Part shown: piece by piece, positions 34,790 to 45,327 of the stretch | Numbering within the stretch: the first letter of the stretch is position 1 | How the letters are laid out: every line of letters starts with the position of its first letter | Assembly (NCBI GenBank): GCA_001792895.1 | Contig: MARA01000055.1 | Location: 150,668-214,667, forward strand | Length of the DNA stretch: 64,000 nucleotides | Direction of reading: 5' to 3' | From: Lentinus brumalis | Lineage: Eukaryota; Basidiomycota; Agaricomycetes; Polyporales; Polyporaceae | The notes under the pieces: model-generated | Databases searched by the model: none | The model's input: only the letters and a program-made list of their open reading frames with translations | What the model was told of the DNA's origin: nothing | Program-made: the position numbers and the translations under genes

Positions 34790-35235
34790 TCATGCAGATG
34801 TTACTATATACTGGCTATTTGTCAATCTCGCCGTGTCTTTGGATGCATGTTTGTCTCACCACTTATAAGGCTCTCCCCCCTCTCTTTCAGAAGTGGCTGA
34901 GATATGGATCAGTAACGGCAAGATATTAAGGCACGTATAGCTCGAGCGTGCACGCCATAAAGTCTAAGAGGAGGCATACGAAGATTTAACCGTTCGATAG
35001 AGCGTGGGTATAAACGTGCTGACCGTGTGGTGGCCTTCTATGCTGCAGCACACAGATAGTACTCTGTCTTTGAACCGTCCGCGACGGGGACACTGTCGTT
35101 CAATTCATTCTCGAGGCCTCTCATAACTGGTCGGCCGACACAATGTCAGGTTCGTACACCTTATAAAGTCTGTAAATTCTGCTTCGACATACCTGACCGA
35201 GGGTTAGGACAGACTGGCACTCCACGCAGAAGCGG

Positions 35236-36112
35236 GTTTCCCTGGCAGAGGCCACGGAAGACGAGGAGCTTTACTTCGCCGACGGAAACATCCGCAGATA
35301 GCACCGCGTTCAGGCCCTTAAGAGCCTCCTATCAATCACGTCGCCGGCGTTCAAGGATCTCTTCACGTTCACCGGGTCCGAGGATGAGGAGACATTGGTA
35401 GAGTAACCCGTGGTACGCGTTCACGGTTTCGTAGTTACGTTCCGGCACTTCCTACGCATGCTGTATCAAGACAAGCTTTGGGTGAGCACGCCGGTCCGTA
35501 TTCCTTGCATCCCTGTGGTCTCATCTGCCGGCGAAAACGGTGCAGGATGCTTCATCACAGCTACAGGCCGCCATTCAGCGCCCTCTCCACGATGATACGC
35601 ATTGGATAGAAGTACCAAGCCGACGGCGCGTTGGCGCAGCCAAGAGCCGGCTCCAGTTGTTCTGAGACTCATTCGAGCGCACAGCTGTCAGCTGCCGCGC
35701 GTACTACCTAGCACCAGAGGGCATGGAGAATGAGAACTTCGGCTGTGCATGGTCGCGGCACCAAGTCGAGCACCGGACGGAAAGCTCCACGAACGGCGCA
35801 ATCTAGGCCCTGAGCGTCGCGCGCCTCCTTGACCTTCCGAAGGTCGTCCCGCTCGCGTTGTTCTTGTGCTGCGCAGATACTCCGACGCACTTGAGGAACG
35901 AAGTAGAATGGGGGGACGGAACGGTTGCGTGGCTGTCAGACGAGGACTTTGAGCGGCTTATCCAGGTGTTTTATCTTCTGGCTGAGTCGCGTCGGCAGGG
36001 CTTTCAGCGCGCATTGCATTCTGTTAAGGCCGTGCAGAAAAAACCTGCGACCTGCGAATGCAAGAGCATTGTGAAGGATATTACTTATCCTTCGACCAGA
36101 GTCTGCGCGTAA
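35236..36112 (+). pseudogene. BTB/POZ pseudogene (BTB4)
   Basis: Translation shows ELYFADGNIRR, TAG, HRVQALKSLLSITSPAFKDL, FTFTGSEDEETLVE, TAA, PVVRVHGF then FRHFLRMLYQDKL: a BTB domain with two in-frame stops. Further on, in another frame, ARLLDLPKVVPLALFLCC and WLSDEDFERLIQ give the helical part that follows BTB in this family, and CECKSIVKDI resembles its C-terminal end. The middle (35500-35800) is too decayed to follow. It lies directly downstream of BTB3 in the same orientation, so it looks like a tandem duplicate. Confidence 0.8.
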
Positions 36113-36334
36113 TGGGTGCGAGTTCACGGATATCCACGCTCACTTGGATCTGTGGCAGAATCCGGGTACTCAGCAACTGTAGTTAGCTGTAGCCCGAAGG
36201 CGTTGAGTATGACTGCCACATTTGGAATGGTTCGTGACGTCAGAACCTGGGGCGCTAGATCGCGCGTCCAGTGCTCGCGCATATAACCCACTCCAATTCC
36301 CACTTCCCTCTCGCATCTCCATCTTTCCCCCACC

Positions 36335-38781
36335 ATGAACGAAACATTCTCAATCTCCCGCGCGACCTCGACGTCTCGCCCGGCGAGCAGAGCGAGTAGG
36401 CACGGCTCGACGGTGTCGCGCAGCCAGTCGCTCATCAAGAAGAACATCGCACCCACGACCTCCGCCCCTCTGACATCCTCATCGAGCGGTTCGCTGCATG
36501 GAAGGCCATCGTCAAGCAGCTCATCTCCTACTTCGAGGGCATTGCTGACATCGAGAACAACGTCGCGCGCGAGATGACAAAGCTTGCGGGTGTCATCCAG
36601 GTCCCGTTCCGCGCGGGAAACCAGTTCTTAGGCGAGGGAGGCCTTCAGGTGCGTCGCAGTTATCCTCAGAGACAGCGCAAGCCATATGTACGCCTTGTAT
36701 AGGACATTTTCTACGGCATTCGCGACAAGACACGCGCCATTGCCGACCAACATGCAAACCTTGGCCGCACGGTGGACGGTTCAATTGTGCAGCACCTGCA
36801 GAAGCTGAGAGCCGAGATCAAGGCGCATATCAAGGTGAGCACTACGTCTGTTCTGTGAATTCGCTTTCTGTATACCCACCATCTTGTGCCTGCCTCGGTC
36901 TCGTTTCGTTTCCTGCTGTATCCCCCCTTCGTGCGCCCAGCACGCGAATTGTATCGCATATGTGCAGAGCATATGATCTATCCTCAGCATGCTCAACTTG
37001 AGTCGCCGGGGCTTGATCATGGGTCGTCGAGCTATGACCAAGCACCGGACACGGTCTTTGGGAGCCTCGTCTTCCGTTGAGAGTGCAACGATTTCACAGC
37101 GGGGGTTCTCAATCATCAGTAAGCTACCCTGCTCTCGGTGAACGCCTTCTTCTCGGTTCCGTGATACTTGGCCCGGACTCCGCCTTCCTACCTCCGTCAG
37201 TTCGAGCCCAATGTTCTAGGTGGTGTCCGCGAGGAGGGCTACGGGGCTTTCTCGAGGTTACGTGCGAGTGCGAATTCCCTGGGTGAAGCCAGAGTAGAAC
37301 TGAGACGACGCAGTGGGAGGATCGGCTCAGTACACAGCACATGCGCGGCTCGGCACCGCGACGGGCGAAGAGAGTTTCCCGTTGGGCGCACATGTTCGAC
37401 GACGGGCGTGCACATGTCCCAGTCCTCATGCTAGCGCATTGTGGTACAGCTGCAAAGTTCTGATGAATCCCTCAGTCACCCGCTGACTACAGATAGCGGG
37501 CGGGTAAGCCGCATCCGTTAGATGCGTTGATATGAACGTTTCATGTTCCATTTCGTCCGCATTGGTTCAACACACAAATCTGATCGTGACTTACGCATAT
37601 ACGACCAGAACATACAAAATGATACAGGCAAGCTTGCGACAGCCGTAGCGAAGGAACGTGAATTGTCCGAGAAACTCATAGGCGATCTCGGTACGACCAT
37701 CGCCATACTCAAGAATACTCCTTTGAACGTCACCGCGAGGAGCGACCCTTACGTCGCCAATCAGGCCGTTGCGCGGCAGCTCGTGAAGCAAGTTCATACC
37801 GAGAACGCTCTGCAGAAGTCTCTTTTGCTAACACAGGCTTCGTCCGCGATGTTCGAGGCCTCACTCATCCAGGCCCTGCAGTCTGCGTGGGCGACGTTCA
37901 ACGAGTGGCGTACTCGGATGGATACCAGCGTCGGCGACATCTGGAACAACCTCCACCACGACATGTCCGCGCTCCCTCCTGACCGGGAGTGGATCTCGTT
38001 CGCGGCGCGCGAGGACCACCTCGTCGATCCGGAGACTCCCCTCCGCGACCCCCAGGTGATCAGCTACCCGAGCAAGGACGATCCAAGCGTTATTCCCGTG
38101 CACACCGGCCTCTTGGAGCGGAAGAAGCGCTACACGCGTACGTACCGCGAATCGTACTACGTGCTCACGCCGGCCGGGTTCCTCCACGAGTATGCCTCCT
38201 CCGACCCCGCGCTCGCAGACAAGCCTCTCTTCAGTCTCTTCCTCCCGATGTGCACGCTCGGACCACCGTCGTCGCAGAGCGCGAAGAGCCACAAGTTCCA
38301 CATCGAGGAGCGCAAGGACGGGACGGGCACGACACACTCCGGGTCGTTCAAGAGCCTGCGCAACTCGATCACGCGGCGGGGGAACGGCAGCGGGCGGGCG
38401 TGGTCGTTCCGTGCGCGGTCGCACGAGGACATGATGGAGTGGTGGAACGACATCCGGATGCTCTGCGCGCGGTACCTCGTTGCGAGCGAGCAGATGGAGC
38501 GGTCTGGGCCCGTCGCGGCTGCGGTGCGTGCAGCGGGGTACACGAGCGACGAGGAGGGTGTCGAGGAGACGGAGGACGAGGGCTCGAGCGTCGAGGAGGA
38601 GCAGGAGGAAGAGGACGAGGCGATGTACGTCGAGGCGCGGGACATGGCGGACGAGGACGACGCGGGCCTGCCGGAGTACTCGAACCACGGGCACGGGACG
38701 ACGGCGCGCGAGATGGAGCATGGGGCGAATGGGTACCCGGTACGAGGCCGCCGGCGTTCTGTCGTGGAGGATGCGGCGTGA
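36335..38781 (+). CDS. SLM1: SLM1/SLM2-like PH-domain protein (frame broken once)
   Basis: Exons 36335-36648, 36703-36834 and 37609-38781. N-terminal Ser-rich MNETFSISRATS and SLIKKNIAP; then the F-BAR-like helical region DILIERFAAWKAIVKQLISY, GVIQVPFRAGNQFLGEG, DKTRAIADQHANLGRTV and NIQNDTGKLATAVAKERELS; then a PH domain with PVHTGLLERKKRYTRTY, ESYYVLTPAGFLHEYAS, KFHIEERKDG and WSFRARSHEDMMEWWNDIRM; then an acidic tail. Slm proteins bind PI(4,5)P2 at the plasma membrane and work with TORC2 and eisosomes. Two oddities: at 36451-36455 one base seems missing, so the start frame does not reach DILIER, and the last intron is 774 nt against 50-75 nt elsewhere. The gene may be functional with a sequence error, or inactive. 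A decayed duplicate of its 3' end lies at 40.96 kb. Confidence 0.78.
36835..37608 (+). other. Unusually long intron of the SLM1-like gene
   Basis: Donor GTGAGC and acceptor ACCAG join AEIKAHIK to NIQNDTGK, contiguous in the family. No coding motif, inverted repeat or target duplication was clear inside its 774 nt. Confidence 0.6.
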
Positions 38782-39228
38782 CTGACGGACGTGGGCAGGT
38801 CGACAAGAAGCCGTCTGGGGCTGGCCCGGGGCACGCGGATGAGGGAGCAGATGTGTCGAGGAGGCCGAGCAAGCGGCAGCAGGAGAAGGCTCCCGAGGGA
38901 CGAGCTGCCCATGTTCCGGCTGCTGAGGACGGGGCGGAGCACGACGCAGCGCACGATGTCGCGCACGAGAGCAGGTTCAAGGAGGGTTTGTGAGGAGGCC
39001 TTCGGGTTCTCGGTTTGTGAGCTGGACTTCGGGTTCTAGGAGCTTGCGCTCTGTGTTTTCTTTGGATCGGATCTTGTACTTGTACAATAGTCTATGGAGA
39101 CCCCGTTTATGTTGAGATATGCAGTCCAAATGCAATCATTCATCGGAAATTGTGGTTATGTTGAACGGCGTGGTCAAACGGGGAACGGGGATTACCGTTG
39201 GAAATTCACTCAAGAGTCTTCAGAAGCC

Positions 39229-40763
39229 GGCTCGATAGCGATTGTGCTGGGTGAAAAGAAACTAAAAAATAAATAATTCCGAAAAAGGAAGGAAGATTGA
39301 GGAGAACTTGTACTCAAACATTCCCCAAGCTTCACCAGCTGTTAGAATCAGCTGAAAAATGTCAAGGCGATCTTTTGAAGGCTGGGGAATCTAGGAGACG
39401 TGAAAATTGCGCAGAAACAGCCGGTATAACAGTGAAAATCGCCTGGGAGGGCGCGCCAGAGGCGCGCGGATACGGATACCACTGTTCTGGTTGGACTTAC
39501 CTTTGTAGGCCTCGCTTGCGCTCCGCGCGCTGTTGCGCGCGTCTGGGGAGTGAGTACTTGAGTACTTAACGTTAATGTACGCCGCAGACTTGATCAGGTC
39601 GCCCGAGTCTGAAGAGATATCGAGCTGATCTCGGAGCACAAGTACTGCATAGCTCCACTTCTCCGGGCCTGTGGGGATGAGGGTACTTATTATACTTACC
39701 ACGAGAGTAGAATTAGCAAGACTCGAGGAGGACTGAAAATGATTAGAGTTGTGTATAGCGAGAAACGTCTTGAAACTCACATAGGTCCTTCTAAAAAGAT
39801 ACTTGTAGGTTACCGACTGCCACCAGAGATATTCTGTCGCACCGTGTCGCAGGAGAGAGGAGCAATATGAGTTGAATTCGCTGTGGACGAGTATTGAGCG
39901 TCAAAGAACCTTCCATATACAGTAATTTATGACACATCGTGATTACGTGCGCTATCCGTATCGCTATCCGCCAGCACTATCCGTAGCGACCCCAGAAGGG
40001 CTCGATAGCGATTGTGCTGGGTGAAAAGAAACTAAAAAATAAATAATTCCGAAAAAGGAAGGAAGATTGAGGAGAACTTGTACTCAAACATTCCCCAAGC
40101 TTCACCAGCTGTTAGAATCAGCTGAAAAATGTCAAGGCGATCTTTTGAAGGCTGGGGAATCTAGGAGACGTGAAAATTGCGCAGAAACAGCCGGTATAAC
40201 AGTGAAAATCGCCTGGGGAGGGCGCGCCAGAGGCGCGCGGATACGGATACCACTGTTCTGGTTGGACTTACCTTTGTAGGCCTCGCTTGCGCTCCGCGCG
40301 CTGTTGCGCGCGTCTGGGGAGTGAGTACTTGAGTACTTAACGTTAATGTACGCCGCAGACTTGATCAGGTCGCCCGAGTCTGAAGAGATATCGAGCTGAT
40401 CTCGGAGCACAAGTACTGCATAGCTCCACTTCTCCGGGCCTGTGGGGATGAGGGTACTTATTATACTTACCACGAGAGTAGAATTAGCAAGACTCGAGGA
40501 GGACTGAAAATGATTAGAGTTGTGTATAGCGAGAAACGTCTTGAAACTCACATAGGTCCTTCTAAAAAGATACTTGTAGGTTACCGACTGCCACCAGAGA
40601 TATTCTGTCGCACCGTGTCGCAGGAGAGAGGAGCAATATGAGTTGAATTCGCTGTGGACGAGTATTGAGCGTCAAAGAACCTTCCATATACAGTAATTTA
40701 TGACACATCGTGATTACGTGCGCTATCCGTATCGCTATCCGCCAGCACTATCCGTAGCGACCC
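39229..40763. mobile_element. Inverted-repeat element, tandem dimer (2 x ~766 bp)
   Basis: Copies 39229-39993 and 39999-40764 are almost identical (one extra G in copy 2 seen). Each begins GGCTCGATAGCGATTGTGCT and ends CAGCACTATCCGTAGCGACC, so the ends are imperfect inverted repeats (about 19 of 26). CAGAAGCC flanks the pair at 39221-39228 and 40764-40771, an 8 bp target duplication as used by hAT elements; CAGAAG remains between the copies. Each copy carries a minus-strand open frame (MSFKTFLAIHNSNHFQSSSS, then GPEKWSYAVLVLRDQLDISS) with intron-like breaks, but no transposase motif. Probably non-autonomous. Confidence 0.6.
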
Positions 40764-40957
40764 CAGAAGCCTGGGAGCCGTCTCGGTCTTTGTGACTCTT
40801 CCGAACCTTCTTGGCTCCAACGCTTGGTAACATATTGCTCCGAACACAACGTGTGCTACGAGTAGACTGAGACGATGTGACTAACTCCGGCTCGTTCGAC
40901 CGCTCACGGGACTCAATCACGGCGATGGGTTCACTACCTACGTGTGGCAAGATAGAT

Positions 40958-41242
40958 GATGAGCCCAGTTCCGAGGGGACCGAGGACGAGGACGAGGGCT
41001 AGAGCGGCGAGGAGGAGTAGGACGTGGCAAATAGGCGATGGACGTCGAGGAAATGGCGGACGAGAACGATGCAGGAAACAGTCGAGTATTCGATCCGCGG
41101 CTCTAAGACGACGGTGCGCAATATCATGATGGAGTATGGTGCAAATGAGTACCCGGTAGGAGGTTCCATTGCGAAATGCGGCGCGTACGACGGATTGGGA
41201 TCAGGGGCAGGTCGACGCGGCGCCACGCGTGTCCGGGCGCGG
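40958..41242 (+). pseudogene. Decayed copy of the SLM1 3' end, left part
   Basis: Matches SLM1 from about 38540: GAGGACGAGGGCT, GTCGAGG, ATGGCGGACGAG-ACGA, GGAGTATGG-GC-AATG and TACCCGGTA are in order, with in-frame stops (GAGGGCTAGAG) and indels. It stops at the retrotransposon's left LTR and continues past the right LTR. Confidence 0.75.
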
Positions 41243-41490
41243 TGTAAAGCACTGTTGGTCGTCTCACACCCGGAGCTAGACTCGTCCAAGACCTATAGAT
41301 TAGGTGACGGATACTAGCAGTTGGGCGGTGAGAAGATGTCCTTCTCACCGCACCGCGGAGCCGGTAATACAAGTGGTACTGTACAGTAGATGGCAGCCAC
41401 TATCTTATCATACAGTACGAGATGACGATTATGCAAGCAGGCAGCGTCTATCTAATCGCAGGCGCTTCTGACCGATGTACGTCCGTTACA
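41243..41490 (-). repeat. 3' LTR of chromovirus
   Basis: 248 bp, preceded on the minus strand by the purine run AGAGGGGGAGGA (41491-41502), the polypurine tract for plus-strand priming. Confidence 0.92.
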
Positions 41491-41502
41491 TCCTCCCCCT
41501 CT
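41491..41502 (-). promoter_or_regulatory. Polypurine tract of chromovirus
   Basis: AGAGGGGGAGGA abuts the 3' LTR on the element's sense strand. Confidence 0.75.
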
Positions 41503-41563
41503 AGGCCGGGCCCCAGCCGTACGCAGAGCCTCAACACGCCGAGGACGTCGACGTGTTGACGGA

Positions 41564-43825
41564 CTAGGCATCGGGAGCGGTAGCGGAATGGCCGTCCCCT
41601 CCACTGGATCCCTGCTGCTCCTCCATCTCCACATCGTGCTCGACCGCGTAGCTCTTCTCGGGGAGGTCGAGGACACGGTCGTCGCGGGGGATGCGATTGG
41701 CGTACGACTCGTGCTGGATGTCACCGAGGTTGCGGGGGATGGTGCGGAAGGTGGTGACGCCGATCGGCAGCCCCTCAAGGCGCGCGCGCGTGTTCCGAGC
41801 GTAGGTGTACAAGACCGGATGGAGATCACCGAAGGAGGAATGAGCGTGAGAGGTGACCCACGCCGCGATGTGGTCGTAGCGGAGCTCGCGGCAATCGTAA
41901 GGATACGGCGCCGGCTCCTCCAAGAGGAGGCGGTGGTACTCGCCGACCGAGACGATCCACGCGAGGGCGCCCTCGATCGACAGGAGCTCCATGAGTCCGC
42001 GGAAGAAGGCGGATTCGCCGAAGCGCTCCTCCTCGCCATCAGGGATGACGGGGAGAATCGCCGCGATGAAGCTTTCCGCGACGACGTCGGCGGCGTTGGG
42101 GAGGGAGCGCATGGTTGTGGCACCAGGGAGGATGTTCGCCTTCGTCCGCATACCAACGGGCCACTCGGATGCGTTGATGTTGGTGAAGTATTCGACCGCC
42201 GCGTCGACGCGGACGAGGCTATGGAGCGCGCGGTTGCGGCCGACACGCGAACGCACGAGCCACGACTGAGTTGGGTCGGCGTCGACCGGGATGATGCGCA
42301 GCGCGGGGACGGTTAAGGGAGTGGGGGTCTCGTCGGTCATGGCGTCGGGGGTGATGGCGAGTGGCAAGGGAAGGGGCGCCGCAGGGGGCAGCTTCTTCAC
42401 GTCGTGTTGCCAGGCCTTCATCAAATAACGCATACCTTCCGGGCGGTACCTCGATGGATCCTGCGTGAGGACGACTAGCCTGCGGTAGAATCGCGCGGCA
42501 TCGGGGTCCTGCTCACGGACGGCGAGGTGACGAAGGTTGTGCGCCTGGTGGACGGTGATGATCTCGAGGCTCTCCCACGGGCCGCAGTCTCCGTCGTGCC
42601 GTGGTATCGGGGCAGGAGGGCGGGAGCCCTTGCCGCGAACTCGAGCGACGCGACACTTCTCCTTTTCTTCGGCCTCCTCTCCGATGTCGTCGGTGACCCA
42701 GTCGGGGATGTCGTACGACACAGGCCCGGTCTCCTCGTCGTAGGGCTTGTCCGTGACCGTTGCGTCGATCAGGTCGCCCTGGCTGACGGTTCGGAACCAC
42801 GTGTACCACCGTGATCGAGGATGCCCCTCCACTGATGGGTCGGGCCTCCCGGCAAACACGTACTCCGACGACTTGAGAGGGTCGTTGAGCTCGAGCGTGT
42901 CTCCGAGCCCAGCAGATGCCTCTCGAGCTGGCTGGGGCTCGCGTGCCTGGGCCAATCCGGCAGCGTTGTTCCCGACCGAGATCACGACGTCATCGTCGTG
43001 GTCTTCGTCCTCGGGTTCGCGCTCGCGTTTCTGCGGGACTATCGACGGGGCGCGACCGGTGTCAGCGGTCGCGTCCGTGGTAGCCGTGGAAGCGGATGAT
43101 GAAGGGGGTCCCGAGGCCGTGGTCGCCGAGGAGCTCGACGGCTGCGACTGGGGGCCACTCCATGACGTGTTCGGCCGGAAGGAGGCCCCTCCGCGTGGGT
43201 GCGCGAACGGGCGACCTCCCCGAGATGGGAAGCGAGGGGGTGCCTGGGATCGACCATGAAGATCACCTTCGCGGCGCGCGACTTCTAGTTCGCGTGCTGC
43301 GAGGGATGCCTCACGGTTCCGGAACTGCTGGGCTTCCGCTTCCAGTTGCGCGTTGGTCTTCTCGAGCTGCGCGTTGCGGTTCGCTAGGTCCACAGTACGC
43401 GCGCGCAGGGCCTCGGTGAGCTCGCGCATCGTCTGTAAGGCGACGCGCCAGGCCTCATCGGATGGCGTTGGTGGTGCGATGGGGGCAGCCGGCACGTAAG
43501 GCGGGTCTGGGTTTGCGTTATGGGGTTTTGTGCCGGTGCGTATGTAGGTGGTGGTCCCGCCATATATCCTCCTCCCCCTATGGGGCCGTCGCCGGGGTTG
43601 GACGGCGCCGGACCCCATTGGGTTCCCCACGTCGGTGGTTGCTGTGGGGCCGCGCCCCAGGTGTTGCCTCCCGTCCCGGGGTTGTTGGAACCCTCGGGGT
43701 GGGTTGGCGGCACGCCGGGGTAGCTGTTGGCGGAGTGGGACATGATGCGCGGTTGAGGTGGGCGGTGGAGAGAAGCGAGCAGAGGCGTTAATGAAAACTT
43801 CCCCAGGCCGCGCGTCCTTTCGCAC
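41564..43825 (-). CDS. Extra ORF downstream of integrase, unknown function (753 codons)
   Basis: Long open frame between integrase and the 3' LTR, same strand as pol. Residues ~130-190 form a likely coiled coil (LANRNAQLEKTNAQLEAEAQ, AARELEVARREGD). A Ser/Thr/Pro-rich linker with an acidic patch (EPEDEDHDDDVVI) follows. The C-terminal half is folded-looking: SRWYTWFRTVSQGDLIDATV, WESLEIITVHQAHNLRHLAV, ARFYRRLVVLTQDPSRY, SWLVRSRVGRNRALHSLVRV, LELLSIEGALAWIV-like and YTYARNTRARLEGLPIGVTT. I see no membrane segment, so not a classical env, and no enzyme motif. The first ~100 codons overlap a more natural-looking frame starting at 43743 (MSHSANSYPGVPPTHPEG) that would join by a -1 shift, possibly at A-AAC-CCC. 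Capsid-like or accessory role possible. Confidence 0.75.
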   Translation of the reverse strand: MRKDARPGEVFINASARFSPPPTSTAHHVPLRQQLPRRAANPPRGFQQPRDGRQHLGRGPTATTDVGNPMGSGAVQPRRRPHRGRRIYGGTTTYIRTGTKPHNANPDPPYVPAAPIAPPTPSDEAWRVALQTMRELTEALRARTVDLANRNAQLEKTNAQLEAEAQQFRNREASLAARELEVARREGDLHGRSQAPPRFPSRGGRPFAHPRGGASFRPNTSWSGPQSQPSSSSATTASGPPSSSASTATTDATADTGRAPSIVPQKREREPEDEDHDDDVVISVGNNAAGLAQAREPQPAREASAGLGDTLELNDPLKSSEYVFAGRPDPSVEGHPRSRWYTWFRTVSQGDLIDATVTDKPYDEETGPVSYDIPDWVTDDIGEEAEEKEKCRVARVRGKGSRPPAPIPRHDGDCGPWESLEIITVHQAHNLRHLAVREQDPDAARFYRRLVVLTQDPSRYRPEGMRYLMKAWQHDVKKLPPAAPLPLPLAITPDAMTDETPTPLTVPALRIIPVDADPTQSWLVRSRVGRNRALHSLVRVDAAVEYFTNINASEWPVGMRTKANILPGATTMRSLPNAADVVAESFIAAILPVIPDGEEERFGESAFFRGLMELLSIEGALAWIVSVGEYHRLLLEEPAPYPYDCRELRYDHIAAWVTSHAHSSFGDLHPVLYTYARNTRARLEGLPIGVTTFRTIPRNLGDIQHESYANRIPRDDRVLDLPEKSYAVEHDVEMEEQQGSSGGDGHSATAPDA

Positions 43826-43899
43826 GGTCGTGGGAAAGTCCGGACCGAGTCATCGCGGGTCCGATTTAGTCGGGCTTGGTCAGCTGGACGAAGCGCCGA

Positions 43900-45327
43900 C
43901 TATTTGCCTCCGCGACGCTTTTTGCTCCCGTCTCGCGTCTCGCCACCACGAGCCACCGACGTCGAGGGCGTGTCCCGCTCTCGACGAGGGAGGTCTGCGG
44001 GTGAGCGGACACCGAGTAACGCCAGATATTCGTTGAGGGCCTGCAAGTCCTCGCATTCCTGCGAGGGCTCCCAAGTGTGCTCTCCTGCTGTCCAATGGAT
44101 GAGGAAGTAGAGTTGGTCGCCGTCCCATCGGTGGCCGACGATCTCTTCTACTTGCCATTCCAGATCGTCCGGCATTCCGAAGTCGTAGAAGCGTTTAGCT
44201 TCTCGACTGGGGAACAGTAAGTCATCGTTCGGCTCATGTGGTTTGAGCAGCGACGCGTGGAACGTCGGGTGGATGTTCCGGCGTTTCAGCTCGTCGGGCA
44301 GTTCGAGCGTATAGTGAGATGTGTCATTATGCGCTGAGATGACCTTGAACGGGCCGACGTACTTTGGGGCAAGCTTTCGGGCTCGTCCCTTTGGTAGCGA
44401 CAAGTTCTTGGTGGAGAGGTATACTAGATCCCCAACCTCATAATGCGGCGCGTCTTTGGCGCGTCGCTTATTGGCTTGGTGAGTAGTGTTCACGCGGGCG
44501 GCGAGGATCGCGTCGTGGGCTTGTTCGAGCGCGATCCTGGCCTTCTCAGCGAAGGCCTTCACTCCAGGCATTGCGTCGATGGTCGTCGGGAATGCGGCCA
44601 TACGAGGCATGTGCCCGTAGTTCAGTTCGAAGGGTGCGAACCCCGTCGATGCGCTCACACTCGAGTTGATGGCAAACTCCACTAGAGGAAGTTTATCGCA
44701 CCAATCGAGTTGGTCAGGCTGTACCACGGACCTTAGAATCTGACCCACGTTACGGATGGCGCGTTCGCTTGCGCCGTCCGTCTGCGGGTGGAAGGCCGTA
44801 GACATTAACTGATTAGTACCTAGCAACCTCTGTACCTCACGCCAGAATCGAGACGTGAACTTGGAGTCGCGATCAGACACAATGGTTTCCGGTACTCCGT
44901 GAAGACGCACGACTTCACGGAGGTACACGTATGCTAATTCGGCGGCGCTGTCTGTTACTCGGCATGGTATGAGGTGTACCATGCTGGTAAGTCGACATAT
45001 CACTACCCAAACGTAGTTGTAGCCGTTCGCATCAGGGAATGGGCCGAGGAAGTCCATACCCATAGACTGCCAGGGAAACAGCGGGATGGGCATGGTGTGT
45101 AACCATCCCGCCGGAGCCTGTGGGCTAGTCTTCGACATCTGACACGTCTCGCAGGTTGCACAGAACTTTAGAACGTCCTTGGTCATGCTCGGCCACCACA
45201 CCCATCTGCGTAAGTACTCGTTAGTCTTCCGCGGACCGAGGTGGCCCAGCACTTTATGTCCGGTGTCCAATACAATCTCGGTGAGTCGTCTTTTCCCTTG
45301 TATCTCGATCGGGGAATACATACGCAT
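43900..45327 (-). CDS. Integrase with C-terminal chromodomain
   Basis: Zinc-binding H-x4-H (GHKVLGH) and C-x2-C (CATC), then the DDE core: D in MGMDFLGPFP, D in IVSDRDSKFTSRF, E in TDGASERAIRNV. The GPF/Y-type region has YVGPFKVI and the C-terminal chromodomain has VEEIVGHRWDGDQLYFLIHW and WEPSQECEDLQ, diagnostic of chromoviruses, whose chromodomains bias insertion toward particular chromatin. The frame overlaps the end of the RT-RNase H frame by about 145 nt. A -1 shift at 45291-45297 gives a continuous join RYKGK-RRLTEIV, so the ATG at 45327 is probably not the real start. Confidence 0.9.
   Translation of the reverse strand: MRMYSPIEIQGKRRLTEIVLDTGHKVLGHLGPRKTNEYLRRWVWWPSMTKDVLKFCATCETCQMSKTSPQAPAGWLHTMPIPLFPWQSMGMDFLGPFPDANGYNYVWVVICRLTSMVHLIPCRVTDSAAELAYVYLREVVRLHGVPETIVSDRDSKFTSRFWREVQRLLGTNQLMSTAFHPQTDGASERAIRNVGQILRSVVQPDQLDWCDKLPLVEFAINSSVSASTGFAPFELNYGHMPRMAAFPTTIDAMPGVKAFAEKARIALEQAHDAILAARVNTTHQANKRRAKDAPHYEVGDLVYLSTKNLSLPKGRARKLAPKYVGPFKVISAHNDTSHYTLELPDELKRRNIHPTFHASLLKPHEPNDDLLFPSREAKRFYDFGMPDDLEWQVEEIVGHRWDGDQLYFLIHWTAGEHTWEPSQECEDLQALNEYLALLGVRSPADLPRRERDTPSTSVARGGETRDGSKKRRGGK

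Noticed and set aside
37989..38993. Overlapping 334-, 286- and 269-codon frames at the SLM1 3' end
   Set aside because: Arg/Pro/Ser-rich shadows of the PH-domain and acidic-tail exon.
41588..42316. Plus-strand open frames of 242 and 170 codons opposite the chromovirus extra ORF
   Set aside because: Composition is that of a GC-rich shadow; the minus-strand frame is longer and protein-like, and the other element genes are on that strand.
41564..43825. Envelope-like gene in the chromovirus
   Set aside because: No signal peptide, membrane segment or glycoprotein-like Cys pattern.
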